Positions 15,838 through 24,135 are shown, numbered from the stretch's first letter. The stretch is DNA of 64,000 nucleotides from Bacteroidales bacterium (GCA_017960475.1 JAGCZH010000006.1:186001-250000), one strand, 5' to 3'. Notes: generated by a model from the sequence alone, not told the origin. Made by a program: numbers and translations.

Positions 15838-18165
15838 CTACATCTTGCGTAACAGAGGCGACTTTGAGAGATCTGACGGATTGGTACCAAGCACACCTTC
15901 CGGAACTGCCACATGAAGTTTACGGAAATGTCTCCTCCAATATTTTGGAAGCCGTCCTTTGGAGTCACGCCAATTCATAGGCTTGGCTTCAAACAGATGT
16001 TTGCCGTCGGCGTTGAGGAAACACTCGTATATCAGTTCCGAACAGTAAAAACGGCCGTTGTCGGGCATGAAATAGTCGTCGTATGGCAACCCAAGAAAGG
16101 AATGCGCTCGAGCCAATACCGCCGCAGTATCATAAGGAATAGTGAGGCGATAAAGGTCGGCACGCATATCATATAAAGCATTAATTGGTTTTCGTTGCAC
16201 ACCACTGTCGGGGACTGCCTCGATGGTCCATATATGCCCTGCGCTGTCTCGCTCCACCATAGCCACATGAGTATATTTTCCTGTGCTTGCAGTGATGGCT
16301 TCCTCCATGTCGTCGTCATCACCATATAAGAAAAGAAGGTCACCGCTCTGCAATGAGATGAGAGGACGCAAAGCACTGTTGTCCAAATGTTCGCACAGCA
16401 TCATCGTGTCGGGCATCAACTGGCGCAATGTCTGCCATAGGCAAGGCTGATAGGTGGTAAAGAAGGTTTGTGGTGTATGCACTAACATTGGCAAAAGCCA
16501 TGGGTAATGAGTCTTGTAGCCAAAATCATTGCCCTCCGAGACATCACCATAAAAGAACAGAGTGTCACCCAAGCTATTAATGAAAGTAAGCTTATAACCA
16601 AGGATACTGGTGCAGAAATAATCATTATTCTCATATACGGCATGCAGGTCAATGGAGTCGCTCAATCCAAAGTCTTGTGGTGTCGGGAAAAGACTATAGC
16701 ATTCACCGAGACGTAATAAGGCTTGCTCTAGACTTTGGGTGGGTAGCTGTCTTTTTTGATGACTTGTTTGCTCGATGTTGTTGTAGCTCTCGGTAAGCAA
16801 ACCGTCATGGTTGCTGTACCTCACAGTGTGAGCCTCATAATGAAAACAACCAGATGCAAAAGTGGTAATCTCCACTTCTTTCACGCCTTGTTTGACAAAG
16901 TCACCCAGAGGCTGTTTATAAATATATGGCTCGATATTGCCTGTGGTGTCTACAGAATAGGTCTTGCCATCCGCACACAAGAATAGTACACAATCTTCAC
17001 GATCGGGATGAGGATTTAAGATAAGTATGCCACGAGGTTGCGCCACACGATACCATCCCTTTTCATCCAAAATATAGATACTCGCCTCATCGGCGCCCCA
17101 CATGAGTCTGCCGTGTCCGAGAGTTATTGGGGGCTCCTCGATAGGATGTTCGGTGGTGTAGAATTGGCAGGTGTCCACCTTGCCGTCGGGACTGACTCGC
17201 AGCACACCGACAGGGTTTGCACAGTAAGCGCAGCCGTCGACTATACCAAAGATTTCATTTGCACTCACATCGAAGAAATCAACATGATTCCAGTCTGACA
17301 AGCGGGCTACCCTGCCGCTGTCGCAAACAGCCCAAAGAACACCATTTTGGCTGTCCACCTCATAGCTATAAATTCGAAGAGGCGTTCTATGCCAAACCAC
17401 GCTGTCAGACAACATGGTGTAGAAAATATCATCCGACTCGGTCACAATCAAACAATTGCCCCACTGCCTAATGCGGTTAATCCAGGTGTCTTTATAGTCG
17501 TACTCCACCAAAAGACCCTGATCCATAGGAGTAAGCATACGGTGAACAGAGAGCCAATTGTCGGAGGTTGAGAAAAGATTGTTGTAAAAGCCACCCATGT
17601 ATCCACTGTCGGCATTGAACATATGAAGAGTATTGATACCACTGGTGCCGCCAAACTCGGTGCGGAGCACTTGGAATGTACGGCCGGTGTCAGTACTGTA
17701 AGCCAACACACCATCGCTGCGACCAGACGCAGACCCTAGCCATATACGCCCGTCGGGCCGGAAGCAACAAGAGTGAACCCAATCGAGTCTTGGATCGATA
17801 ACAACAGTATCCCACCAGAGGCCGCCGGAGGTGGTACGCAACACAAAGTCATAGTCTTTGCGACCATGAAGAAACCCTGCACACAAAGCGGTGCTGTTGC
17901 CAAAGGCGGCCATACACTCGAAATGGCCTCCGCTAACCGGATCGTCTTTGTCAGGTTTTGTCAGTGTGCGCCAGGTAGAGTGGATACCATCGGCGGTGTA
18001 TATCATACCGCAGGTGGTACTCAGCCACAACTGTCCCGTCGACGAAACACATAAATTGGTGTAGCAACTTACATTCAAATCTGACTTCCTGTCGCGTTCC
18101 TGCGACATCATACTGCTTGACAACAGCAGACAGAAAAGCAATAATATGCTGCTATTGTTTTTCAT
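15838..18165 (-). CDS. Secreted beta-propeller-like protein fused to a YiiX-like cysteine hydrolase domain
   Basis: A 775-residue exported protein. The start at 18165 gives the signal peptide NNSSILLLFCLLLSSSMMSQ and overlaps the upstream gene end by 14 bases; a start at 18201 would add twelve residues before it. Residues about 25-370 contain repeated Trp/Gly/Asp-rich blades (SSTGQLWLSTTCGMIYTADG, PDGRIWLGSASGR) like Ycf48/two-component-propeller proteins. The C-terminal 190 residues are a permuted NlpC/P60-type (YiiX) domain: LQSGDLLFLYG, then His in YTHVAMVE and Cys in FYCSELIYECF. The hydrolase may act on peptidoglycan or lipids; the propeller may sense or hold a ligand. Both roles are inference. 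Confidence 0.8.
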   Translation of the reverse strand: MKNNSSILLLFCLLLSSSMMSQERDRKSDLNVSCYTNLCVSSTGQLWLSTTCGMIYTADGIHSTWRTLTKPDKDDPVSGGHFECMAAFGNSTALCAGFLHGRKDYDFVLRTTSGGLWWDTVVIDPRLDWVHSCCFRPDGRIWLGSASGRSDGVLAYSTDTGRTFQVLRTEFGGTSGINTLHMFNADSGYMGGFYNNLFSTSDNWLSVHRMLTPMDQGLLVEYDYKDTWINRIRQWGNCLIVTESDDIFYTMLSDSVVWHRTPLRIYSYEVDSQNGVLWAVCDSGRVARLSDWNHVDFFDVSANEIFGIVDGCAYCANPVGVLRVSPDGKVDTCQFYTTEHPIEEPPITLGHGRLMWGADEASIYILDEKGWYRVAQPRGILILNPHPDREDCVLFLCADGKTYSVDTTGNIEPYIYKQPLGDFVKQGVKEVEITTFASGCFHYEAHTVRYSNHDGLLTESYNNIEQTSHQKRQLPTQSLEQALLRLGECYSLFPTPQDFGLSDSIDLHAVYENNDYFCTSILGYKLTFINSLGDTLFFYGDVSEGNDFGYKTHYPWLLPMLVHTPQTFFTTYQPCLWQTLRQLMPDTMMLCEHLDNSALRPLISLQSGDLLFLYGDDDDMEEAITASTGKYTHVAMVERDSAGHIWTIEAVPDSGVQRKPINALYDMRADLYRLTIPYDTAAVLARAHSFLGLPYDDYFMPDNGRFYCSELIYECFLNADGKHLFEAKPMNWRDSKGRLPKYWRRHFRKLHVAVPEGVLGTNPSDLSKSPLLRKM

Positions 18166-18997
18166 ATTCTCTAATCTGTTTTTTACCAACAATGTAACCA
18201 AATACCAGAATTGCTGCCGCTATGATCAATAAGGTGACAATAATAACGAAAGAACCTATAACAATATCTGAGAAACTAAATCCATGTTTGATTATATCAG
18301 ACAATACAATAGCGATACTAATAATGATAATAAACAAGACTATCCACACGAGAAAGCACAGCACCAGACGCCAAATGGTTCCCCAAAAACCATATCCAAA
18401 AAGTTGGTGGTAACAGCAATAATAGTATAGGGGAATGAGCAAATACATCCGGTAGGAGGTGACAAAGATGATGAAGGATATAATTAGCATCAGCGTAGCC
18501 ATAAACAACTGAATAAAAATACCTTCAGGAAGTGTATGGCGTGTATGGCGTGGAGCAAATCGGAAAAGAGCCCAGGTGGGGAGAATCAAAATCATGGTCA
18601 GCAACATCATGCCCCAACCGGGATTGTTTTGTAGCCAGTCGATGGCCTTGAAGAAATAATAAAGAGAATCATCCTCATTATAATTCAGTCTTACTGTTTC
18701 TATTCTTAGAAAGTAGTTGGTCAAAGTATAGACAATGGCGACGATAAAGAGCATGTTGACAGGAGGAAAACTCATCTGACGGCGACCCGAGATGTAATCG
18801 CTGATAAGGTAGCCGGGTCTTAATAGCAGTTGCCAAAGCGTATATGGCAACGAACGGGAATCCATCCCCCACAGATTCATGATGCTTTTCCACACCCACC
18901 GCCATGTAACACGGCCTCCGTCGGCCTTCTGGCCGCACACCGGACAGTAGTTGCCTGTGAACTCATGGCCGCAGTTGGCGCATTGCCGATGTTCCAT
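18152..18997 (-). CDS. DUF3667 zinc-ribbon membrane protein
   Basis: A 281-residue membrane protein with the DUF3667 hallmark: a zinc ribbon CANCGHEFTGNYCPVCGQKA at the N-terminus, then TWRWVWKSIMNLWGMDSRSL, a LLRPGYLISDYISGRR motif and five or so membrane spans to the C-terminus. The frame also has an ATG at 19069, but that lies only 8 bases after a strong -7 box, so transcription would start almost on it; I prefer the ATG at 18997 directly before the zinc ribbon, where family members usually begin. The end overlaps the next gene by 14 bases. Molecular function of the family is unknown. Confidence 0.85.
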   Translation of the reverse strand: MEHRQCANCGHEFTGNYCPVCGQKADGGRVTWRWVWKSIMNLWGMDSRSLPYTLWQLLLRPGYLISDYISGRRQMSFPPVNMLFIVAIVYTLTNYFLRIETVRLNYNEDDSLYYFFKAIDWLQNNPGWGMMLLTMILILPTWALFRFAPRHTRHTLPEGIFIQLFMATLMLIISFIIFVTSYRMYLLIPLYYYCCYHQLFGYGFWGTIWRLVLCFLVWIVLFIIIISIAIVLSDIIKHGFSFSDIVIGSFVIIVTLLIIAAAILVFGYIVGKKQIREYEKQ

Positions 18998-19076
18998 TCC
19001 CTTGTCGGAATACCTATAAGGTTCCTTTTGCCAAGAGCGGAACCTGCTAATTTGTTTTCTAATATTCATTATTCTG

Positions 19077-19084
19077 CAAATATA
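19077..19084 (-). promoter_or_regulatory. -7 box for the DUF3667 gene
   Basis: The minus strand reads TATATTTG, a TAnnTTTG match. It lies 80 bases upstream of the preferred start at 18997 and only 8 bases upstream of the alternative start at 19069. Confidence 0.5.
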
Positions 19085-19116
19085 TTGATTGCCGTTCGGG
19101 ACATATTACAGACTTG

Positions 19117-20250
19117 TCACCGCATCGCTTTCTCCACCTCACGGACAAGCTCCTCGCCACGGAAGACGCCTATCAGGATGCCGCTGCGGTCAAAAAGAAA
19201 GACCTTAGGGATTGACTGCACGCCATAGAGCAGCGCCGAGTTGTCGCGGTCGGTGTCCACCAGCTGGGGATATGCGATGTCTTGCTCTTTGACGGCTTGG
19301 TCGTGTTTCTTGACGTCGTCCAACACATCGACGCCGACCACCACAAGTCCGCTGTCGGCATATTTCTTATGCAGCGGCTTCAAAGTTTCGTCAATTTCTT
19401 TCCGGCATGGGCCGCACCAAGAGGCCCAGAAGTCGACCACCGCCACATGGCCCTTGATGAGCGCGCTAAGCGTGGTTGTGTTTCCCGTGGCATAGTCGAT
19501 GGCCTCGAAGTCGCGGAAAGGCACTCCCGGCCGCATCTGCATCTGCGCGATAACACCCTTCATCTTCCTGCTGAGAATATCATATTGCCTGACGACCGGC
19601 GAAGCATTCTCATAGAGGGCAAGAAGACGCTTGAGGGCCGGAGTGGTTTCGCCGGCATAGAGGTTGACACCATCGGGCGCCACATTGGCAATAAAAAACA
19701 ATATCTCTGCACCGGCCTTGTTGTCGGCGTTGGCCTCGTAGAGCGTCCAGCCTATGGAGTCGACGAAGTCTTTCTTCCTCTGGCGATAGTCCTCATAAAC
19801 AGCGTCCAGCGAGTCCTTCAAGGCTTGATCCTCGGTAGAGACCAACATACGTGCCACCTTTTGCTGTGCACTATGAATCTCATCAAAGCCCTGCGCAAAC
19901 CGGTTGAGTTGCTCGGAAGGACGGTTTCCCGTCACGGTAGCAGGCTCCATGTTAACAGCCATCTGGCTGCCTGGCTGCAGCAACAGCATCATACGAAAAC
20001 CATCATTGGAGTAGATGTTCACCAGCATATCCGTGTCGGTTTGTCCACTGAACTGGAATTTCCCGTCGAGAACGTAGGTGGTGTCACGCTGGGAGTAATT
20101 TTCCATATTGTACATAATCACCATCACGCTGTCGCGACCCGAAACGCCATTGCTCCCCTTATTGTTGCCAACAATGGAATAATTGTTTTTCTGCGCCATT
20201 GTAGTCATCACTACAGCGCATAGAAAGATTGTCAGAAATGTTTTTTTCAT
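19117..20250 (-). CDS. TlpA-type thiol-disulfide oxidoreductase with N-terminal DUF4369-like domain
   Basis: A 377-residue periplasmic protein. A signal peptide (KKTFLTIFLCAVVMTTMAQK) is followed by a DUF4369-like beta domain (about 25-110), a helical linker rich in Gln/Lys/Asp (about 110-240) and a thioredoxin-fold domain. The active site WASWCGPCRKE contains Cys279 and Cys282, and VFLFDRSGILIGVF near the end holds the last strands. Length and layout are those of Bacteroidetes TlpA/ResA-like disulfide reductases, which keep exported cysteines reduced, for example during cytochrome c maturation. The partner is not encoded nearby. It is separate from the DUF3667 gene by about 120 bases and from the next gene by a degraded region. 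Confidence 0.9.
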   Translation of the reverse strand: MKKTFLTIFLCAVVMTTMAQKNNYSIVGNNKGSNGVSGRDSVMVIMYNMENYSQRDTTYVLDGKFQFSGQTDTDMLVNIYSNDGFRMMLLLQPGSQMAVNMEPATVTGNRPSEQLNRFAQGFDEIHSAQQKVARMLVSTEDQALKDSLDAVYEDYRQRKKDFVDSIGWTLYEANADNKAGAEILFFIANVAPDGVNLYAGETTPALKRLLALYENASPVVRQYDILSRKMKGVIAQMQMRPGVPFRDFEAIDYATGNTTTLSALIKGHVAVVDFWASWCGPCRKEIDETLKPLHKKYADSGLVVVGVDVLDDVKKHDQAVKEQDIAYPQLVDTDRDNSALLYGVQSIPKVFLFDRSGILIGVFRGEELVREVEKAMR

Positions 20251-20301
20251 TGCGTTTTATTTGTTTAAATGTGGCGCCTCAATAATATGTTTTATTCTAA
20301 C

Positions 20302-20391
20302 TCATGCTGCATGTGTCTGGCTCTGACCATAAAGGACAGGACTCAACATCAGTAGGAGACTAATCACGAATAGGCGCAACTTCTTTTGCTT
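20302..20391 (-). pseudogene. Isolated signal-peptide fragment (gene remnant)
   Basis: One minus-strand frame reads KQKKLRLFVISLLLMLSPVL followed by YGQSQTHAA and a stop. A basic head, a Leu-rich core and a Gly-Gln cleavage region are exactly what Bacteroidetes signal peptides look like, but three TAA codons precede it, no ATG opens it and nothing follows. It is best read as the 5' end of a secreted-protein gene whose body was lost. A very short ORF from an internal TTG or ATG cannot be ruled out. Confidence 0.4.
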
Positions 20392-20397
20392 TTATTA

Positions 20398-20475
20398 TTA
20401 ATAACGCAATCCACGAGGCATATATTGCACCACACTCTCGTAACGATAATTCCGATAATTGTATCGTGGACGCAT
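20398..20475 (-). other. 25-codon Tyr/Arg-rich ORF, possible remnant
   Basis: ATG at 20475 opens a short frame (MRPRYNYRNYRYESVVQYMP...) ending in three consecutive TAA codons. The strongly biased Tyr/Arg content looks like the C-terminus of a secreted basic protein or a tiny gene of its own. An in-frame TAG stands directly before the ATG. Support is weak. Confidence 0.2.
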
Positions 20476-20569
20476 CTATAACTGGCGCAACAGCGTCAGT
20501 CCTTACGCCCTTGCGGAAATCCTGCTGACAAAACGGAGCTGTTACCAATTGCGGCCATACAGTATGATG

Positions 20570-21460
20570 TCAATAGAGTTCTATGGTGTAGGTGAAAGAA
20601 TACTTTTCTTTGGGTGCCAAGCGATGGATATACTGGCGTGAAGATATGTCGCCGACGTATCCTTTCTCATCACAGATGCCGCACCAGGGCTCGATACATA
20701 CAAAGGGACATCCCTCCTTGTGAGGAGCCCAGATACCAAAGGCCTCGGCCTGGGAACAATGCACAGCCAAGACTGGTTTACAATGTCTGTCATACAACTG
20801 CACGGCTCCTACCTGACCCTGCTCGATGATAAGGGCATCATGGCAGAAAGTGTCGGGCATGAGTAGCGTCTCGTGAAGCAGGAAGTTATTCGGGCCCTTG
20901 GGGATGCGGTTGCCGTCCTCCAGACTCGATGTGAGAGCCGGGTTTATACGTTTTCCTTCTTTGCTGTAAAAACGGACATATCCGTTAATCATTTTCTCAG
21001 GTTCATAGTCGGGCAACAGGAAACCGGGATGGGCTCCAATCTGGAAATAGGCATCGCGATGGTCAAGGTTTTCCACCGTCCACACCACCTCCACATCGCT
21101 GCCATCCAAACGATAGCATACTTCCAAGCCTATCCGGTAAGGATAGCTCGCACTTAGGTCATTCTCAACCATCCGCAACCGGCCCTCGCCAATCACTTCA
21201 AACTCGCTGTCACGGGCGAAACCATGCTGTTTCATAGGGTATACCTTACCGTCGACATGCAGTTCGTTGTTGAACGGCTTCCCCACCACGGGGAAAAGTA
21301 TCGGCGCATGACGGTTCCAGAAAGCGGCGTCACCGCTCCAAAGGTATTCGCGGCCATCTTTCTTGAGACTCACCATCTCGGCGCCATGCTTATTAACCTC
21401 TATAGCTATAGACCCCCCGACGAGGTGTATAATGTCTTTATTGGATGATTCCTGATTCAT
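20570..21460 (-). CDS. Aldose 1-epimerase family protein (LacX/YihR-like)
   Basis: A 296-residue cytosolic protein of the galactose-mutarotase fold. Family features are the N-terminal GAEMVSLKKDGREYLWSGDA, HAPILFPVVGK, KQHGFARDSEF (a His likely in the active site) and FQIGAHPGFLLP with a second conserved His. The terminal block containing FVCIEPWCGICDEKGY has the Glu expected as catalytic base. Such proteins interconvert sugar anomers; the LacX-like subgroup often has uncertain substrates. Its 5' leader is made of a CATCCAACATATCAACA-type repeat shared with the methyltransferase-like gene at 22864-23339. Confidence 0.85.
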   Translation of the reverse strand: MNQESSNKDIIHLVGGSIAIEVNKHGAEMVSLKKDGREYLWSGDAAFWNRHAPILFPVVGKPFNNELHVDGKVYPMKQHGFARDSEFEVIGEGRLRMVENDLSASYPYRIGLEVCYRLDGSDVEVVWTVENLDHRDAYFQIGAHPGFLLPDYEPEKMINGYVRFYSKEGKRINPALTSSLEDGNRIPKGPNNFLLHETLLMPDTFCHDALIIEQGQVGAVQLYDRHCKPVLAVHCSQAEAFGIWAPHKEGCPFVCIEPWCGICDEKGYVGDISSRQYIHRLAPKEKYSFTYTIELY

Positions 21461-21461
21461 G

Positions 21462-21492
21462 TTGGATGTTTTTTGTTGATATGTTGGATGTT
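21462..21492 (-). repeat. Leader repeat (copy 1), identical over 23 bases to 23342-23364
   Basis: The minus strand reads CATCCAACATATCAACAAAA followed by a second CATCCAAC just before the ATG at 21460. Positions 21470-21492 are identical to 23342-23364, which stands in the same place before another start codon. Confidence 0.8.
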
Positions 21493-21501
21493 GATATGTT
21501 T

Positions 21502-21846
21502 TTATGATTTAAAGGGTGGCATCGCTTTCTTGCCGGCATCGGTCATAAGGCCACGACGCTCCAGATCCAGACAACGCTGTCGGTTGAGGTCTGTCCAATG
21601 GCTGTTCTTGCGGCGCGGGGAGAGCCGCTGGGCAAGACGACCGTCGGGCAGCCGCTTGCAGGTGGAGTCTATCCACCCGAAACAAAGAGCCTCTTCCACA
21701 ACATCCAGATAGGGTAACGCCTCTGGCAACGGCTGTTTGCCCCTATAAGTGGCCACCCACACCTCTCGCTCCGTCTGGTGGTTCTCCTCCAACCAGCGGC
21801 GCAAGGCGGCGCGGTCGTTGTATGCCAAGAGGTTCCGTATCTCCAT
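21502..21846 (-). pseudogene. YdeI/OmdA-like protein, C-terminally truncated
   Basis: A 114-residue product matching the N-terminal part of the YdeI/OmpD-associated family: NDRAALRRWLEENHQTEREV, LDVVEEALCFGWIDSTCKRL and RLSPRRKNSHWTDLNRQRCL. Full-length members are near 190 residues and continue with a second helical domain. Here the frame stops after DAGKKAMPPFKS and the next bases are the leader repeat of the downstream gene, so the missing half is not present in another frame. It may be a shortened but working gene or a decaying one. The gene is 15 bases from the alpha/beta-hydrolase gene upstream. Confidence 0.65.
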
Positions 21847-21861
21847 ATACCAGAGTTGTTA

Positions 21862-22776
21862 TTATTTGCGTAAGATGAATTGCTTCAACTTCTCGTTGAA
21901 AAATTGAGGCTGCTCCATGTGAATGAAATGGCCACAGGTGGTCAGCTCGATATATTCGAGGTCGTTATAAAGCGCCTGCATCTTTTGCTCGTTATCGGGC
22001 TCGAGGCCGCTGTTTTGGGTGCATATCACCATCACGGGTATGTCGAGCTGGCTGACGGGCCACCACTTCCTCTCCACGAGGTGCTGCATAGTGCTGGAGG
22101 CCACATAGCGAGGTGTTTCGGGCATTACCGACATAGCATAGTCAGTCACCTGCCGCGGAGTTTCTTTGCCGGCCAGCGAGGAGACAAATCCTGTGATGAC
22201 CTCGCGGCAGTCGTCACCGTCAAAAGAATGGCCGAATTGATTCACGGCCTCCACATATTCAGGTGTCTCTGTGCCGTCATAGAAGCAATAGACACCATCG
22301 ACGTCCACCAGGGCCCCACCATGGCCGGTTGTCGACAACGTGTGACGGCACACGGGTGCGCCGAGACTGTGTCCCACAAACAGAGCCGACTGTATACCCC
22401 TCGTGTCCAGCACCTTGTCGATGGCATGGGCGAAAAAGTCAAAGGTGTAGTCAACATGCGGCTTGTCACTCTTTCCATAACCAGGGAGGTCGATAAAGAC
22501 AAGCTGCAGATCATCATCACGAAAAGCCTCGAACTGTTTTTCCCATGTGTTCATGTCGCATCCGAACCCGTGGACGAAGCAGATGGTCTTGGCATCAGGT
22601 GCGGCGGTGGGTGGCCACACCTTGTAGTGCACCTTTACACTGTCGTCGACAGTGACAAACTCCGACTTGACATCGGCAAGGGTCTGGATACGCTGGCGGC
22701 AGCCAGAAAAAAATAGCGCGCCTGCCATTGCGATGACGCAGAATGAGAGTATCGATATTTTCTGATTCGTTTTCAT
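21862..22776 (-). CDS. Alpha/beta-hydrolase, lipoprotein
   Basis: A 304-residue exported hydrolase. The start at 22776 gives KISILSFCVIAMAGALFFSG followed by Cys, a lipobox; an ATG 30 bases earlier would only add ten polar residues. The hydrolase domain shows the oxyanion-hole strand ICFVHGFGCDMNTWEKQF, the nucleophile elbow FVGHSLGAPVCRH (Ser) and a final TTCGHFIHMEQPQFF with the catalytic His. This matches proline-iminopeptidase/haloperoxidase-type hydrolases. The substrate, an ester, amide or C-C bond, cannot be told. Being lipid-anchored it should work in the periplasm or at the surface. Confidence 0.85.
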   Translation of the reverse strand: MKTNQKISILSFCVIAMAGALFFSGCRQRIQTLADVKSEFVTVDDSVKVHYKVWPPTAAPDAKTICFVHGFGCDMNTWEKQFEAFRDDDLQLVFIDLPGYGKSDKPHVDYTFDFFAHAIDKVLDTRGIQSALFVGHSLGAPVCRHTLSTTGHGGALVDVDGVYCFYDGTETPEYVEAVNQFGHSFDGDDCREVITGFVSSLAGKETPRQVTDYAMSVMPETPRYVASSTMQHLVERKWWPVSQLDIPVMVICTQNSGLEPDNEQKMQALYNDLEYIELTTCGHFIHMEQPQFFNEKLKQFILRK

Positions 22777-22863
22777 TGCATTGTAAGAATGTGATTTTGA
22801 CGACAATTACATTGGAGTGTTTCTCCTGTCATTTCCATGAGGGCTGTCATCTGTCAGTAATGC

Positions 22864-23339
22864 CTAAAACCTGCGTGTGCGTCGGCAGTATGCATCATAT
22901 TCCTCTCCGAAGTCGCGTCGCAGGCGCTTTTCCTCGCTGACCACCTGCAGCAGCATGATGACGAAAAAGCCACCCATACCACTGCCGACTGCCAAGTCCA
23001 GAGCCACACGACAAAGCCTGCCAGATAGGTCAACGTGCCAGTGAGCATAGGGTTGCGGTTGAGACGATAAGGACCTTCCGTCATAAGGTGCTGTGTGCGA
23101 GGAGCCACCTCATGACCGAAGGCGTCCATAGGGTTGCCCTTGCCGCGCCGCTTCATGTATACGATGGTCCATACGCTCAGCGACAATCCTCCGATAATGA
23201 GCAGTCCCGTGACCGAGGCCCTCAAAGCCCCTATGTGTACTATCTGCGGCATCCCCGACGCCAGCCACATCAGCGTGGGCATCAACGCCACAAAAAGCAG
23301 CGCCCCAAGCAGGTATCCGAGAATATTTCTTGATGACAT
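22864..23339 (-). pseudogene. Isoprenylcysteine carboxyl methyltransferase-like membrane protein, frameshifted
   Basis: ATG at 23339 (MSSRNILGYLLGALLFVALM) opens a protein with four to five membrane spans and LMTEGPYRLNRNPMLTGTLT, the SAM-binding family signature. After WQSAVVWVAF the frame turns into SSSCCCRWSARKS, which is unlike any family member. With one extra T in the T5 run at 22964-22968 (minus strand) it reads on as FFVIMLLQVVSEEKRLRRDF then GEEYDAYCRRTRRF and TAG at 22864-22866, which is the normal family C-terminus. Without the extra base the reading frame ends at 22854. It is a one-base deletion in a homopolymer: true mutation, sequencing error or slippage site. Confidence 0.8.
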
Positions 23340-23341
23340 GG

Positions 23342-23364
23342 TTTTTGTTGATATGTTGGATGTT
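23342..23364 (-). repeat. Leader repeat (copy 2), identical to 21470-21492
   Basis: These 23 bases directly upstream of the frameshifted methyltransferase gene are identical to those upstream of the epimerase gene. In coding sense they contain A, C and T only. Confidence 0.8.
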
Positions 23365-23387
23365 AATATATTAATATAAAAACACTG

Positions 23388-23414
23388 TTGGTTCGATTTT
23401 ATTGTGTATTTTTG
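23388..23414 (+). promoter_or_regulatory. Promoter of the nitroreductase gene
   Basis: TTGG at 23388 is followed after 16 bases by TATTTTTG at 23407-23414 (TAnnTTTG). It lies upstream of the ATG at 23434 and overlaps an ATG at 23404, which therefore is not the start. Confidence 0.65.
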
Positions 23415-23433
23415 CAAAACAAAAACAACCATC

Positions 23434-24135
23434 ATGACACTACAGGAAGCTATTGTCGCGCGGCATTCGGTGCGGCAGTATATAGACAAGCCCATTGAGG
23501 CTGAAATCATCAACCGTCTCAACGATGAGATTGCGGATTGTAACAGGGATGGCAAGCTGCACATACAGCTTGTCACCGACGAGCCTCGCGCTTTCGCCGG
23601 CGGAATGGCCAAATACGGCAAGTTCCGCGGTGTAAGCAACTACCTTGCCATGGTTGGACCCAAAGGTGCCGACGAGGCTATTGGCTGGTACGGCGAGCGT
23701 CTTGTGCTGCTGGCGCAGACGCTGGGATTGAACAGCTGCTGGGTTGGGGTGTCGTTCAAGAAACAGCCCGACCAATATACAATTGCCGACGGCGAGAAGC
23801 TGCACTGCGTCATCTCACTGGGCTATGGCGCCAACCAAGGGGTGCAGCATCACATGCAGTCGACGGATTGGTTTGTCGTAGTGAATGGTTCTAATATGCG
23901 GCGTCAGCGGGATGTCATCCTGCCCGACTGGTTCAAGCGGGGCATGGAGGCCGCGCTGCTGGCACCAACAGCCGTGAATCAGCAGAAGTTCGAGTTTGAA
24001 CTGGTGGATGACCACACCGTCACCGCCCGCACCCGTTTCTCTCTGATAGGCTACGCCAAGATGGATCTCGGCATCGCCAAATACCACTTCGAGGTCGCCG
24101 CAGGCAAGGAAAATTTCAAATGGGGGGAATTTTAA
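23434..24135 (+). CDS. Nitroreductase family protein (TM1586-like)
   Basis: A 233-residue cytosolic flavoprotein. The N-terminus MTLQEAIVARHSVRQYIDKP is the classic nitroreductase start with the R-H-S-V-R phosphate-binding motif. WVGVSFKKQPDQY lies in the middle, and the second half (GMEAALLAPTAVNQQKFEFE) repeats the A.PTA.N.Q motif of the putative TM1586-type nitroreductases, which are fused doubles of the usual domain. The enzyme should reduce nitro groups, quinones or enones with NAD(P)H and FMN. The promoter overlaps an upstream ATG, so the ATG at 23434 is the start. Its stop is followed directly by the YbaK-like gene. Confidence 0.85.
   Translation: MTLQEAIVARHSVRQYIDKPIEAEIINRLNDEIADCNRDGKLHIQLVTDEPRAFAGGMAKYGKFRGVSNYLAMVGPKGADEAIGWYGERLVLLAQTLGLNSCWVGVSFKKQPDQYTIADGEKLHCVISLGYGANQGVQHHMQSTDWFVVVNGSNMRRQRDVILPDWFKRGMEAALLAPTAVNQQKFEFELVDDHTVTARTRFSLIGYAKMDLGIAKYHFEVAAGKENFKWGEF

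Larger units (their letters stand above)
20251..20569. other. Gap with remnants of lost genes
   Basis: These 319 bases between the aldose-epimerase-like stop and the TlpA-like start contain no intact gene. On the minus strand one frame carries a 25-residue Tyr/Arg-rich ORF (20398-20475), three stop codons, then a typical signal-peptide sequence that stops after 29 residues (20302-20391). The rest shows nothing recognisable. Confidence 0.45.

Noticed and set aside
19282-20223. Long plus-strand open frame of about 313 codons
   Set aside because: It is fully antisense to the TlpA-type oxidoreductase, whose signal peptide and CGPC motif are clear. The antisense product has no recognisable pattern and reflects high GC codon bias.
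21880-22716. Plus-strand open frame of 278 codons
   Set aside because: It is antisense to the alpha/beta-hydrolase, which has a lipobox and an intact catalytic triad.
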